From Apiosordaria backusii (lineage: Eukaryota > Ascomycota > Sordariomycetes > Sordariales > Lasiosphaeriaceae), in contig JAUKTV010000005.1 of the NCBI GenBank assembly GCA_030549205.1, positions 1,736,001 to 1,800,000 on the forward strand: DNA of 64,000 nucleotides. Reading direction: 5' to 3'. Each line of letters begins with the position of its first letter. Position 1 is the first letter of the stretch. The notes beneath the pieces are model-generated. The model made no database searches and was not told the DNA's origin. It was given only the letters and a program-made list of their open reading frames with translations. Below are positions 23,292 to 34,571 of the stretch, one piece after another. A program made the translations under genes and the position numbers.

Positions 23292-24686
23292 ATGATGAGA
23301 CGGCAGCTCAGCACCATGGGCAGGTGGCCTGTGGACTTGCCAGCGCCTACCGCGGTTGTGGAACAGGAGCTCAAAGCTCGGGGACTATGGGACTTTCTGG
23401 GATGCTTTTGTCGAGCTGTGAAAGGGACCCCTGTGTCAGAAAGGATCTCCTACATCTTCGACCACCACACTGCCGAGGTGGAAAGTGATGAGTATGCGGA
23501 CAGGCCTGAAGACCTTACGCTGGCAGTTGAGCTCAAGTATCTCTACCCACTTCTGATGCCAGGCTTCGCAGACCCTGAGCCTGGTGATCACCGGCCTATC
23601 CAGCCAGCACTCTACCCCGACGACAAACCTGCTAGTCAACAGCAGGTCATGGCTCTCCTGGCCCAAACAATCAGAGAGACGGGAGAGGAAGCCATCACCA
23701 AGGTTGAGATTGAAGAAGGAGGGCAGAAGGAGAGCGAGTTTTGGGCGTCGAGCTGGATTGTGAAAAAGGCCGGATCTCCTGAACCACTGGAGAAGGAAAA
23801 GCTTCTGGAAGGATACATGTGGGCTTCGGCCGAGATTTGCTCGCCCAAAATGTTGGCGAAGGATGTGCAAACTCATCACCGCGTTCAGAAGGTCTTAGAG
23901 GCGTTGATGTCGAACCACCGGCTGGTCATCAACGGGAGCTGTGACACGCACTGTCATTTGGGACGTGTTGATGATCGACCCTACACCCTGTCGACCCTAA
24001 AGAGACTTGCCACTATCCTCTGGGTGTCCGAACCTATCCTGCGCAGCACCAGAGACCCCAAGTCTCCCAACTACGACAATGTGTATTCGTGGGGCTTCGA
24101 ACTGGTGAAGCACAGTCGGCTGGCTAAACGTCTCGAAGGAGCGGATGGGGTCCTGACCGGCGAGGCTGTTGCCAGAGAGGCACATGAATTTCCAGATGGG
24201 CAAATTGTGCGGGCAATCTGTGGGCAAAGTCGCGTCTCGGCAAAGTGTTTGGCTGCCTTTCGGGAGATATGGAGCAAGGCCTCGCATGAGGAGCTCGGCA
24301 AGTTGCTATCTGGCGATACTCGAATGCACCGACGACTAGGCTTCAACTTCAGCGCTTTTGGCCTCGAGGACGAGCGAGCCAGAACGAACCCAAGGACCAT
24401 TGAATTCCGGTTCATGGAAGGATCAACCAACATTGATATGGTGCTGGGATGGCTCACGATTGGCGCAACCATTGTCGAGGTTGCGGCCTCCAAATCGGAT
24501 GCTCGCTTCGAGGTTGCCTTGAGTCGCGTGTTGCAAACGTTGCAAGAGGGCGAGCAGGAGACAGTGGTTGGGCGGGAGACGCGGGGAGATCGCTTAGGGC
24601 GGGACTTTGCTCAGTTGATTGAGGACCTGGGCCTGTCGCACGACATGTCCCGTGGCTTTGTAGAAAAGATCACACGGGAGAATTAA
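23292..24686 (+). CDS. Putative amidoligase enzyme (Amidoligase_2 family, ATP-grasp-like glutamine-synthetase fold)
   Basis: A single-exon product of 464 aa from the ATG at 23292; an ATG at 23316 with a better context (CACCATGG) would give 456 aa. Family marks are LAVELKYLYPLL near the start (the VELEF-like strand), YMWASAEICSPKML, INGSCDTHCHLG, and TIEFRFMEGSTNIDMVLGWL near the end. Such enzymes are thought to form amide bonds between amino or carboxyl groups using ATP, with unknown substrates in fungi. The first strand has Lys-Tyr-Leu where Glu-Phe is common, so one metal-binding acid may differ. There are no membrane segments. The gene stands alone between gene-poor DNA and a cell-wall glucanase; no partner enzyme is next to it. 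Confidence 0.82.
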   Translation: MMRRQLSTMGRWPVDLPAPTAVVEQELKARGLWDFLGCFCRAVKGTPVSERISYIFDHHTAEVESDEYADRPEDLTLAVELKYLYPLLMPGFADPEPGDHRPIQPALYPDDKPASQQQVMALLAQTIRETGEEAITKVEIEEGGQKESEFWASSWIVKKAGSPEPLEKEKLLEGYMWASAEICSPKMLAKDVQTHHRVQKVLEALMSNHRLVINGSCDTHCHLGRVDDRPYTLSTLKRLATILWVSEPILRSTRDPKSPNYDNVYSWGFELVKHSRLAKRLEGADGVLTGEAVAREAHEFPDGQIVRAICGQSRVSAKCLAAFREIWSKASHEELGKLLSGDTRMHRRLGFNFSAFGLEDERARTNPRTIEFRFMEGSTNIDMVLGWLTIGATIVEVAASKSDARFEVALSRVLQTLQEGEQETVVGRETRGDRLGRDFAQLIEDLGLSHDMSRGFVEKITREN

Positions 24687-25595
24687 AACAAATTGCCTGC
24701 ATTTGTGCCACGCAAGGCAGTGCAACGAAGGAAACGGGATTGGGGGCGGTTCAGAGGACACACAGAAAGAACTGCATTCGGGGGCGTTTGACTTCACACA
24801 TGAGCATCGATTTCTCTAGAGTAGACACGTCATCTCTTAGGGCAAGGAGGGCTTGGATGTGTCGACCGTACCTTCCTCCAGTGGCCTTTATCCATTTTGA
24901 TATTCCCACATAATTATTTGTTACGGCGGAACAGGTCTTGTCTTATCGCAAATTTAACAGTAGAGAGTCAATGATCATGTCTATAGATAGACCAACAAAT
25001 ACGATCATATTCCGATGATGATGCCTATTGTATTCCACAGCAAGCTTGGGCATACACTCTATCAGGAGAACAGGAGTGAAAAGACAGCATTTTATACTAA
25101 GAATTCTTATTGTGATCCCATCACCATGACCGAATGCCAAAAGAGATGTCACGCTATCTGCTCTGTTCTAAAACACACCCTCCAGACCATATACAATATA
25201 CACACCGCCAAGCAACAAACAGAGGAACATGACAAAAAGAAACAAAAGCTAACCATGTAACTAGCCACCGGGTGTAAAGTAATGCACTTGCTTTGCAAAC
25301 CCCAGAAAGAAATAAAACGCCATGCCAGCCCGCCTACCAGCCGTTTTAAAACATGGACCATTGCCTTCCATATATCATCCATGACTCTGAGCAGAACAGA
25401 ACAACACCATATGACCCACGTCAAAACTCTAACAAAAACCACAGATAACAACCTTCAGTTCCTGCTGTACATATATCCCCTTCAAAACACAATCACATCC
25501 ATTCCATCATCAAAAACCCCCTATTTCATATCCATATTCCATCACAAATCCATCAAACCATTACCCATATCATCAACAACGCATGTCCCACCTCA
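24687..25595. other. Intergenic region (tail to tail)
   Basis: 909 bp between the amidoligase stop and the BtgC stop on the other strand. The part next to BtgC is A/C-rich on the plus strand, as expected for a 3' UTR read on minus. No gene is supported. Confidence 0.55.
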
Positions 25596-27755
25596 TCAAC
25601 CAACCCTCCGCCCCCCGCAATCAGGAATCGTAACCCCCGGCTTCAAATTCCTATTCACATCCATCAACCCCCACTGATCCTCCCACTCCTTCCCCGGTTC
25701 GTTAAACGCGATCTTCCACGGCTCGTCAAACGCCGAAAACCAGAAATAGTTAATATCCTCGTCCAAGGCCCTGCAAACCCAATCCTCCAGCAGCTCATTC
25801 ATCTCCTTGACCCCCGCCACCGCCTTTTGCGGGCAGTTCGTCTCAAACGCGTTTCCGCATCCCATACCGCCCTTCGATGGCCACCCAATCTCCGAGATGA
25901 TGTTCATCGATTTGTCCTTCTTGAGAAAAGTGCCCGCCTTGTTCTCCCAAAAGGTCAATGTCCAGTTCGCGGCGTTTCTGGCCGGCTCGCCGGCGAAGAA
26001 GGGGTGGATGTTGCCCATGATGGCGTCGGATTGTGCGGCCAAAGAAGAGTCCCACTTGTCGCCCAGATCAGATGTGGCCACAGGGAGTGACAGGCCCTTG
26101 GCAGTGAGGTTGGTCCGGACTTCGGCAAGGAGCTCACCGAGCGCAGTGAGGGTCATTTGCTCGCGGAAGAGGATCTCGTTGGCGACGATGATGCCCTTGA
26201 AGTAGCTATCGCCATACTGGTCGAGGATATCCCACATCTGATCGAGCTGGCGCTTGTTGGTCGTGCTGTTAGCATCTTGCCAAACACCAAGCCAGATCTT
26301 GACGTCATCCTTGAGCTTGAGCTGGTCAACGGCGTGGATGAGCATCTGGGTTTGGTTGCAATCCGTTCCGTACAAGCGCACAACGTTGGTCAGCTGGGAA
26401 AGAACAGCCAAATCGCGGGTAACATTATTCTGGGAAGGCGGGAACTTGACGCAATCGGGATACTGCGAGTGAATTGGGGTGTAATCCATTCCGGGGAAAA
26501 CCTTCTTCAGGTCGTTGTTGCCCATCAGAGCCTTGATCTCGGCCGAGTTGATGTTGAGGTCACCGTTATTCGCAAAGTCATCCTCCGCCGATTCCCCCGA
26601 GTTAGATGCCGCTCCGTCGCCGCCGCCCTTTTTGAAGACAGCACCGAAGAGGACACCAAGTACGATGCCGACGATGCAAAGAAGAGCGACGACGATGATG
26701 ATAGCTAGTCGCCACTTCTTCCCGTTGCTCTTGGCCGCGTGCTTTTCGTTGTAGACATGGTCATAGCCACCAACGCCTCTACCAGAGCCTGACGACCCAT
26801 CACCACCGTTGTTCACGGGAGCATATTGGTTGTTGACGTCACCACTCCCATTGCGGCTCGCTAGCCCGGAGATAGCGCCAGCAGCCAGGGCACCACCGGC
26901 TACACCACCGGCAACGGCGGCACCCCCTGGTCCACTTCTGTGACTGGACCCCAGACTCAGCATGCTAGTCCTTGGTCCTTTCTTGGGACCATAGTGAAGC
27001 CCATCATCGCCATCATCCTCAATTTCAAGGGGGTTGACCACGCCGAGATTTGGATCCGAGGGCCGAATGTAGACCTGCGTTGGATCGTCTGTGTAGGGGT
27101 CAGCAGCAAAGCCGTACGGACTCCTGGATGGTGTTGTGTCCCTCTGGTGATTGTGATGAGCTGCTTGCGAACTAGACCTTGAGCTCCATCCCTCACCAGG
27201 ATGACCTCCTGGTCCTAGCCGACCTCTTTCACCATGTCCCTGTCCCTCTTCTTGCCATTGACCTTGCTGACGGTATGTTTGCTGTGGATAATGAGGATCC
27301 CGCGCATTCTGATCCGCAACGTTCATCGCGATGCCCGCCATACCTCCGGCGGCCGCAGTGTTGCCGAAGTTGTCGGCTCCGGGGGTGATGTTGCTCTGGG
27401 GAATGGGACGCTGAGGAGGATACCCAGACTGGTTGCCCCAAGACCCTCCGTCCGTGTTGTTGCGGTGCGGAGGTGGTTTCGGTGGAGAAGAGGCGTTTTG
27501 TTGTTGGTAGGCGCCGTAGCTATCGGCTGCCGTCGCATGTGGTCCCCTGACTGCCGGTTCTTGGCTCTGTCGTCGCTGGTGTCGGAGGTGGTGAAAAGAA
27601 GAATCGGGATGCGCACCGGGGCGAGTTCGCGGCGAAGACGGGTTGTAGGTGTCTTGCGGGTAATGGTTTCGGCGCGGTGAAGGGGGATTCGGGTGACTTA
27701 GAGGTTGGCGTTCAGCCATTTGGTCCTCTGTATAATATCTTGGCTGCGCCATCAT
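25596..27755 (-). CDS. btgC: GH17 glucan endo-1,3-beta-glucosidase, BtgC type (type II membrane protein)
   Basis: A 719-aa single-exon product from paired ATGs at 27755/27752. The N-terminal 340 residues are cytoplasmic, disordered and rich in Pro, Gln, Gly and Ser. One transmembrane helix follows near residues 347-373 (WRLAIIIVVALLCIVGIVLG). Then comes an extracellular GH17 domain. The acid/base is the Glu of VANEILFRE near residue 522, and the nucleophile is the Glu of ISEIGWPSKGG near residue 620. Several N-x-S/T sites lie outside. The enzyme remodels beta-1,3-glucan at the cell surface. Length and layout match Aspergillus BtgC. Upstream non-ATG codons in frame are not used as start. Confidence 0.93.
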   Translation of the reverse strand: MMAQPRYYTEDQMAERQPLSHPNPPSPRRNHYPQDTYNPSSPRTRPGAHPDSSFHHLRHQRRQSQEPAVRGPHATAADSYGAYQQQNASSPPKPPPHRNNTDGGSWGNQSGYPPQRPIPQSNITPGADNFGNTAAAGGMAGIAMNVADQNARDPHYPQQTYRQQGQWQEEGQGHGERGRLGPGGHPGEGWSSRSSSQAAHHNHQRDTTPSRSPYGFAADPYTDDPTQVYIRPSDPNLGVVNPLEIEDDGDDGLHYGPKKGPRTSMLSLGSSHRSGPGGAAVAGGVAGGALAAGAISGLASRNGSGDVNNQYAPVNNGGDGSSGSGRGVGGYDHVYNEKHAAKSNGKKWRLAIIIVVALLCIVGIVLGVLFGAVFKKGGGDGAASNSGESAEDDFANNGDLNINSAEIKALMGNNDLKKVFPGMDYTPIHSQYPDCVKFPPSQNNVTRDLAVLSQLTNVVRLYGTDCNQTQMLIHAVDQLKLKDDVKIWLGVWQDANSTTNKRQLDQMWDILDQYGDSYFKGIIVANEILFREQMTLTALGELLAEVRTNLTAKGLSLPVATSDLGDKWDSSLAAQSDAIMGNIHPFFAGEPARNAANWTLTFWENKAGTFLKKDKSMNIISEIGWPSKGGMGCGNAFETNCPQKAVAGVKEMNELLEDWVCRALDEDINYFWFSAFDEPWKIAFNEPGKEWEDQWGLMDVNRNLKPGVTIPDCGGRRVG

Positions 27756-29779
27756 CGAATTCGGGCTGAGGCGCAGCGCAAGCGAAATCGTTGTTTGCAG
27801 CACGCGTCACCTGAGAATTGCCCAAGGAGTTCGTGTTGCCCAGTGGGTCGCGCTGTCAAGAGTTGTCGTGTTTTGCCTTAAAGTTGGTGAATCGAAAACG
27901 GATTCTGGGTCTGAATCTTCCAGCAGGAGAGAACTGTGCCCGGATTCTGAATAGGGGTACACCGGATTGGGAGTGAGACAGTGGCCGGGACGCAGTTGTG
28001 CCGTGTGTGCGGCGTCAAGGCTCGTGGAGGTATTGATCCCTAGGCCCCACCAAGGTGTCGCAGTTTGTTTCGCCTCGCCCGGCTGCCCTCTGTTGTTGCT
28101 TTCGAAGTGGACAAGTGCGCCAACAGCAGCACGCAAAGAGCGCCGGATGTCGAGTTCCTTGACCGTTGAGCTGGACTCAAAAAGGTGAATGGTGTGATTT
28201 TGGTAAACTCTTTTGCCGTTGTGGGTATCGTGTTGGGAAAGCGCTCAGTCAACACGGGGTCTCGTATTTTGGGCTGTGTTGCGGTTGCCCCCTGTCGTCG
28301 TCGTTGCCGGGTTGGTTCCAGACTCTGGTCAGGTAATCCGCGAATCCTTCAACTGCAACCCATATCCAACACCACGAAAACTTCCGCAGGTCGCTGGAAG
28401 GAAAAAGCGATTGACGACGGTCTCGGCAGAACGACCGAAAAAAAAGAGACGAAGGAAAGTGGAACACGAAAAGCAGGCAGATGAGCAAGGCACGAAGCAA
28501 GAAACAGGAGGAGGAAATCAGATCGACGCCACAACAGGGGTCTACATACCGGATTTAGGGAGCGAAAATGCGGCTGGCGGCCTGCAGCAACAACGGCCTG
28601 GTTGCAAAGGAGACCCGACAAGTTCCCGTCGGCCTCAAGGCTCAAGTCGGCCACCATCGCGCACCAGAAGCGGCCAAGCGCCGGAAAAAACAGTGGTGGT
28701 TGGTGGTGGCTCCCACACTTCAATTGGCCGAAAGTGGTTGGCGGGACATTGGAGCACCAGTCAACCAGCCACCTGTTACCTGACTGTGTATAGCTGATCT
28801 TTTCCTGACTCCTTTTTGTCCTGGTTGACGGCGTTTCAGTGTCTATGGGCAGATTTTCCCCCGCCGCCATGTCGTGGAATCGATCCCCAGCTTGCACGGC
28901 TTGGCTACGACGTCAAATCAGCCCCGCTTTCGATCCGATCTTGACAACAAAAGATAGGTCGCGAGGCTTGGCTGAATGGCGGACTGCTTGCAGACCTGTT
29001 GTGAAGGCGGCTATCTTGGTAGTCTCTGTGGTCTCGTATGTGACGGGCTGCGGGTAGTTCCTCCCGTCATCTTGTCGTCTGTTCTTTTCTCCATTGCCGG
29101 TCGACCTGCTCGACCAGGCCAGGGAAGTGTTGGAAGCGAAGATGTTCACTGGGGCCGCCCTTGGCAACGTCCCGCTCTTTGGCAGAAACTACCCCGCTAT
29201 ATTACATCATGCCGTGTTCCAAGGAGCACCTCGTCCACTTGTGTCCTTGCTTGCGACAATTTTGGGCTCGGGTGACGCGTGGCTCCTTGGGTGATTCTGT
29301 CTCAAGCTTGCTGGACTTTGACCCACCTCTTTTCAAGAAGTCAACGGCTCTACGGCATTCGGCATGCTGTCTGCCGGGGGTATCCACTTCTCCGGTGATA
29401 GTGTCCGGACAGTAACCTCACCGTCTGCCGGCTCGGCACAGACCCGGAGGACTGGTCCGGCCACTGTTCTTGGCATACCCGTCTTAACCTTTGTGACTGA
29501 GGGGTACAGCATGGGATAATCCCAAGTGCCTACCATCCATTTGCTAATTATCAATTTGTGTTGTAGGAAGTGCCTCTCTGATATCATGAGTCCCCCGCTC
29601 GGTTCCATCGATGATGTATGTGTGCAAGTCATCTTGACATCATCGACTGCGACGTATATCAGTAGAAAGCGTACATTGTAAAGGAGCACTGTTCTTCTCT
29701 CTAACCATCAAGCGCATTGGACTGAAGCTCTTGATGCTTTTTTGATTCTCGAAGCCATCAAGCCTCTATCATCTACAAA
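27756..29779. other. 2-kb intergenic region upstream of btgC
   Basis: Divergent region between btgC (minus) and the small gene starting at 29780 (plus). Several open frames of 60-190 codons overlap on both strands, but none has domain motifs or consistent splice sites. The first kilobase upstream of btgC is probably its promoter and 5' leader. Confidence 0.5.
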
Positions 29780-30393
29780 ATGTCCGCAAACCCTGATTCC
29801 GTGGCCAACCAAGGGGAATTCCATTCCAGGGTTCCTCCTTCGAGGCCGATAGACCACCATGGCGTTAGTACTTCCCCTTAATATTTCTTGCCCTCCTTAC
29901 TAACAGCCTTTCCCAGCACCAAATCGGCCAACCCATCGGCAAAGAAGCCGTCCACGAATTCCACGCCAAAACATACCCTCCTGGCTCCGCCCCCCCAGAG
30001 TCAACTTTCTATCCAAACCCCATCCATGAGATCCCCGGCCAGGCTATGAACCCAGATATGGACCCTTCCTTACGTACCGGTGCTCTGGATATCCCCGGTG
30101 CCGATAGCCGAGAAATTTACAATGAGTCTGGAGCCGGTTCCCGACCGATTGGACCGAGGGAGACGGTTCACGAGTTGAGGCACCTAGGTGGTGGAAGGAA
30201 GCCGAAGAAGGACAGAAGTGGTGTTGCGGCGCGTGGTGGTACGGACATAACGGGGGATGGTTCGATTGAGGTAAAGATGAGAATGGTTGATAAGGACAGG
30301 AAGGTCCTGGGAAGGGGAATCCCGGCGGAGGAGAGGATCCCGGCGTCGGCGGAGGAGATTGGGTCGGGTGGGAGACCGACTTCGAAACGTTAG
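29780..30393 (+). CDS. Small uncharacterised hydrophilic protein
   Basis: Exons are 29780-29863 and 29917-30393 (186 aa), with a GT-AG intron (53 nt) carrying a CTAAC branch site 12 nt before the acceptor. The product is hydrophilic, rich in Pro, Gly, Glu and Arg, with a block IGQPIGKEAVHEFHAKTYPPGSAP and a C-terminal basic region. There is no signal peptide or membrane segment. I do not recognise a family. The clean intron and strong codon structure support a real gene. It lies just upstream of the tRNA-Gly gene on the same strand. Confidence 0.65.
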
Positions 30394-30509
30394 GTTGTCG
30401 TACTGGCAGGGATAGTGTATGGTACTGTCGTGAGAATAGGTTGAATATCTCTTCAATAATTTTGATCATGAGCAGTGATTATCAGTGTGCTTACCTAATC
30501 CCTTTCACA

Positions 30510-30580
30510 GCGCCAGTGGTTTAGTGGTAAAATCCATCGTTGCCATCGATGGGCCCCGCGTTTGATTCGCGGCTGGCGCA
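30510..30580 (+). tRNA. tRNA-Gly (anticodon GCC)
   Basis: A complete 71-nt cloverleaf. The acceptor stem GCGCCAG pairs with CTGGCGC, with discriminator A. The D arm is GGTTTAGTGGTAAAATC. The anticodon stem CATCG/CGATG has loop TTGCCAT, giving anticodon GCC. The T stem CCGCG/CGCGG has loop TTTGATT. There is no intron. It is intact and should be transcribed by pol III from the internal boxes. Confidence 0.95.
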
Positions 30581-31730
30581 TCCTTTGGCTTCTTGCCCCC
30601 CAAGTTGCCTTTTTGGGATCCAAGCGCAAGGAGTTGATCGTCCTACACCTGTCCAGATCTGCTACTTTGAAGGACCTGCAATGAGCGTTCTCTCCAGTGT
30701 CAGCAAGATTCTATTGTATACTTGTTGAACAAAACGAATGTGTTGACAAGGAGAGAGTGAGGAGGGTGTCAGTCCAAGGAAGGACAGCTAGGCTGCTTGT
30801 TCCACATAAAATATTCAGAACGGCGAGTGAAAAGGTTTCGTCATCCAACCAGCCTCGACTCTGAGAAGAACAAGAAAGATGAAATGGAAGAAATATTCGC
30901 CTTACTTGTATAATCCTAGGCCTCTGGGTGTTCACTGTCTAGATTGCTCATTGCCAATCCATAAATCGGCAAAATAAGTTGAACTTTCACTGTGACATTT
31001 TTTATTCAAAATCATCTACTTGATCTACCTTATATACTTTTTTCTTTAGGTGGACATCGTGAAGGCCAAACAAGGCCGTACCAACCAGGTAGGTACCAGG
31101 TACTCGTCCAAAAGCGGTAGACCGTTGCCGTGTGAGTCAACCCCGAATAACCAAACCAACAGCCAAGCCAGCAAGAAGCTCAGTCTGCAACAGAACATCT
31201 TCAACCAATGAAGGAGAAATCTGACTATAGCTTCTCGCCAATTACCCTCGTGTGTGCGACCCTCCCGATTCCCGGAAGATGTTCAAGGGCACTCATCTGT
31301 AACCGTCCACGCCCTCCAGGGAGCTCCGACCTCAAGTGGAGTCCAGCCAGTAACACCCCATTGGTCAACAAAAACAACTCATCAGAGACCTGCAAGCAAC
31401 TTCGGGGCAAAGGAAAACAATGCTAGCAAACAATGCCTTGTAGTGTAAAATAGAGACAAGAAAGAAATTGTCGTTTGCTGAAGAAATGCAGGAACCTCAG
31501 TCGTTCCTGCAGCGATCCCCTTTCCGAATGCGGGGCACCTTCCCCTGACCCCTTCTCGATTGCTCTCTATGACATCACTGGCTCTGACCGGAGCGCTCCT
31601 GCTCGACTCGCCCGCCCAGCACGTGAAAGAGGAATTCACACTTCTGCATAACCAAGAGTAACAAGTCAGTCAAATCACTTACCCCTTTTCATTACTTCGA
31701 CATGGCTCCCAAAATCAGCAATCGCTTAAG
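30581..31730. other. Intergenic region
   Basis: 1.15 kb between tRNA-Gly and the next gene. I see only short chance frames and a GGTAGGTACC-like word near 31090. Confidence 0.55.
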
Positions 31731-33019
31731 ATGACGACTACCACGAGATCCTCAGCCAGAGAGCACGCTGATTCCGCCAACGGAGCTCCTCCTGCCTCAA
31801 AGGCGCAGCCCGGCTCCAAGCACAAGGCCGAGGAAGGGGCCCAGTTACCGGAAGCCAAGCGGGCCAAGAAGTCGGACGAGAAGGAGCAAAAGACCATTGA
31901 AGAGACAATTGGCGGGTATGTGCCTTCTGATCCGTGATTGCCTTGAATTTTATCTAACCATCACACCCACAAGCAGCGAGCAAGCCAAGCGGGAGAAACA
32001 GGAAGAGAAGCCAGAACAAGAAGAGGAAATAACGGACGACACCAAGAAAGGGGCTGCGAAAGCCAAGAAGGAAGCTGACACTGGAGATGCCGTTGAGCCT
32101 CATGGGCGCGAAGATGCCGAATCCATTCCCTCCAGTATCCTGGAAAAGGGGATCATCTACTTTTTCTTCCGCGGTCGGGTTGGAATAGACGAACCTTCAG
32201 AAGTAGATGAGATCGCCCGCAGCTACATCATCCTCAGACCGATCGCCAAAGATGCCAAGCTTGGGAGCGGCCCGATAGGTGACGCCGGCAATAGCAGGGT
32301 GTGCGTCGTGCCCAAAAAGGTGCTCCCGAAGACTGGCAAAGATCGATGGATCTCCTTTGTCGAGAAAACCGGGGCATCTTTCAAGGACCTCAGGGAAGAG
32401 TTTTTGAGGTCAAATGATTACGAGACCAAGACTGCTGGCACAAGACATACCCCGGCTGCGACTCCTGTTGCCGAAGGGGTTTATGCCATCACTAGTACCG
32501 GGCGCGACAGCCATCTGGCATACATATTGACTCTTCCTGACAAGCTTGGCGAGGTACAGAAGGAGATTGGTCTGAAGGAAAAGGGAAGCTTCATTATCAG
32601 CACCAGGAATCCGCAGTATGAGGCCCCCAAGAATGCCAGGCTGCCAAAGGGGCCAGAGTACCCTAAAGAGTAAGTCATATGTCTATCATGTCGCGCAATG
32701 CGGGTTGTTAACTGTTTGATGCTGCAGACTTCTCGACGAGTTTCGTTCGCTGCGCTGGGCTCCCACTCAGCCGGCCCATTTGGACTACGTCAACACACAG
32801 TTCCTTCTCGTCGGCGAATCTTCCGGCATCGGCAAGGCACTGGAGCCACAGAAAAAAGACGAAAAGGAAGGCAAGAACGAGCCTGCCGAGGAATTGGAGC
32901 AGTTGGAGGAAGAGGACGCGCAACGGATGAAGGATCTCAGTGACAATGACTCAGCTCGCATTTTTGCGGATTTGCAGGCAGATGCCGGAGACTACCCCAA
33001 GCTTCCTACCACGTTTTGA
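31731..33019 (+). CDS. Conserved charged fungal protein, probably nuclear
   Basis: Exons are 31731-31915, 31977-32669 and 32728-33019 (389 aa); both introns are GT-AG. A second acceptor three bases upstream of 31977 would add one Ser. The first 110 residues are charged and disordered, with a basic stretch KHKAEEGAQLPEAKRAKK resembling a nuclear localisation signal. The middle is a folded region with a block GIIYFFFRGRVGIDEPSEVDEIARSYIILRPI, a Lys-rich middle, and FRSLRWAPTQPAHLDYVNTQFLLVGE. The tail is acidic. Fungal relatives with this FFFRGRV block are sometimes labelled BTB domain transcription factor (recalled, not checked); I see no BTB fold or DNA-binding motif. Function is unknown. Confidence 0.8.
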
Positions 33020-33863
33020 TTGTAGTGGGCAAGAGGGTAAGAAGCCCTAGGAATTTGGCTTCGTGCGATAGACTTGGCTGGCGCCGAAATGGGTTGATAA
33101 GGGCGGTTGCTATTGATCTTTGGTTGCTCGTGAGCGAAGTGTGCCTCCATTGATACCTTAGGGTTGCTACACCTTTCTAATCCACGTGGGAGCGTTTTAG
33201 TGATATGACAATCGATGAGAATTTTGTGTCTCAGACCCAGTTCAGGTAGATGATCTGAAAATTTCCATTCACGTGCTGGAGGATGTGGCGCATCGTGGTG
33301 AAGATTCCGGGCCACTGTAAACTTTGGAGAGTTTCTCAGACTACCAATGTACTGAAGACGTTATCTGATAACTAAAGTAAAATCGAAAGAGTGAAGCCAC
33401 TTGCGACCTGCAGTTAGGTAGACTGACTGAGTTGGCATTCGCTAAGCTCTTGAGGAAGAATCATGCTGAAATAACGATTAGGACTGTCAATACAGGTGAA
33501 ACATAATGTTCTACTTGAATAGCAAACAGAAACCTCAACGGTATCTGGAACGGGATTCCAAAGACTGGACTCAACGAAGCTGCAGCCTGGTGAAAGCACG
33601 CCATTAGCGTCTAAAAAAGCCTATCAGTCTTCAACCGTAAACCAACCAACCGAACCCAGAGTCCGGGTGTGGACGTTTGGCGTTCATGGTAGGTAGGTAT
33701 CTCAAAGTCTGACTGCCACAAATATTTGTCCCCGCTGTCGTTTTCACGTCCTCTTGTTTATAAACCCTTCAACTTGACTTCTTCTCTTCCGTCAAGTTTC
33801 TCAACTTCCTTTTCTCTTTTCATAGCAAACGGCAGACAAAAGACAAGAGCCGCAGCCGCTGCC
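33020..33863. other. Intergenic region
   Basis: 844 bp. It holds the 3' end of the charged-protein gene and the promoter and pyrimidine-rich leader (33740-33830) of the secreted-protein gene. No additional gene is supported. Confidence 0.55.
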
Positions 33864-34571
33864 ATGCGTGTGTTACACTTGCTCTCCCTGTGCGCAGCGG
33901 CGTACGCTGCCGCCGTCAGCCCCGAGCTTTCCGCCGCCCCCGCCGCCAGTCCGGACCATCCCTACCAGCAGGAGTTCACCAACCTCCTGCTGAACCCCGC
34001 CAACGCGCACCCCGAGCCGTCGCCGTTCAACATAACGGCGCTGTTGAACCTGGCTGCTGCCGCTCCTAATCCTATCGACTTGGGGCCACACTGGCCCTTG
34101 CCCATCGACAAAGTAAGCCTCCCTGTGCAGACTACGAGGCATTCAAGACTGCTGACACTGGGATGAACTTGATAGATTGAGTGTGACACAACCCACGCGT
34201 ACAACAACAAGTACGCCTTTGTCTGGGCGCTCGTCAGGACACAGATCGAGTGGATCAGAGAGGAGGGACCCAAGTATTGGCGCCTTGATGAATCGATGCA
34301 AAACGGACAGATTCTCAAGATTGGCTGCTGTAACGAAGCCGCGTTCGTTATCGTCGCTCAACGGAAAGACAAGGCTGGAAATCCGGTCCGTCTTGGAAAG
34401 ACGATCATGGTCTCGGGCGCGGAGATTACTACCATGGGGATGGCCGTGGCGGACGCTTGCAGACAGGGCGACTTCGCCAAGGGGAGGGCGTGGTCGAGGT
34501 ACAGGGACTTCACTGTTGAGGTCTTCCACGACGACTACAAGTGTGGAAGAAAGTGTTGGCAGGGGGATTGA
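33864..34571 (+). CDS. Small secreted cysteine-containing protein
   Basis: Exons are 33864-34112 and 34176-34571 (214 aa), with a 63-nt GT-AG intron. The start MRVLHLLSLCAAAYAAAV is a clear signal peptide. After it comes a low-complexity Pro/Ala segment, then a compact region with Cys in IECDTTH, GCCNEAAF, ADACRQG and YKCGRKCWQGD at the very end. That gives seven cysteines in the mature domain. There is no GPI signal and no membrane helix. I do not recognise the fold. Size, secretion and cysteines suggest an extracellular or effector-like protein, but no function can be named. The ATG has a good context (GCCATGC). Confidence 0.78.

Noticed and set aside
28349..28897. 182-codon minus-strand frame upstream of btgC
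   Set aside because: No motif, overlaps equally long plus-strand frames, and lies in the likely btgC promoter and leader.
29094..29294. Plausible-looking 66-codon plus frame
   Set aside because: Reads like coding sequence for about 50 residues, but has no upstream exon, splice site or recognised family.
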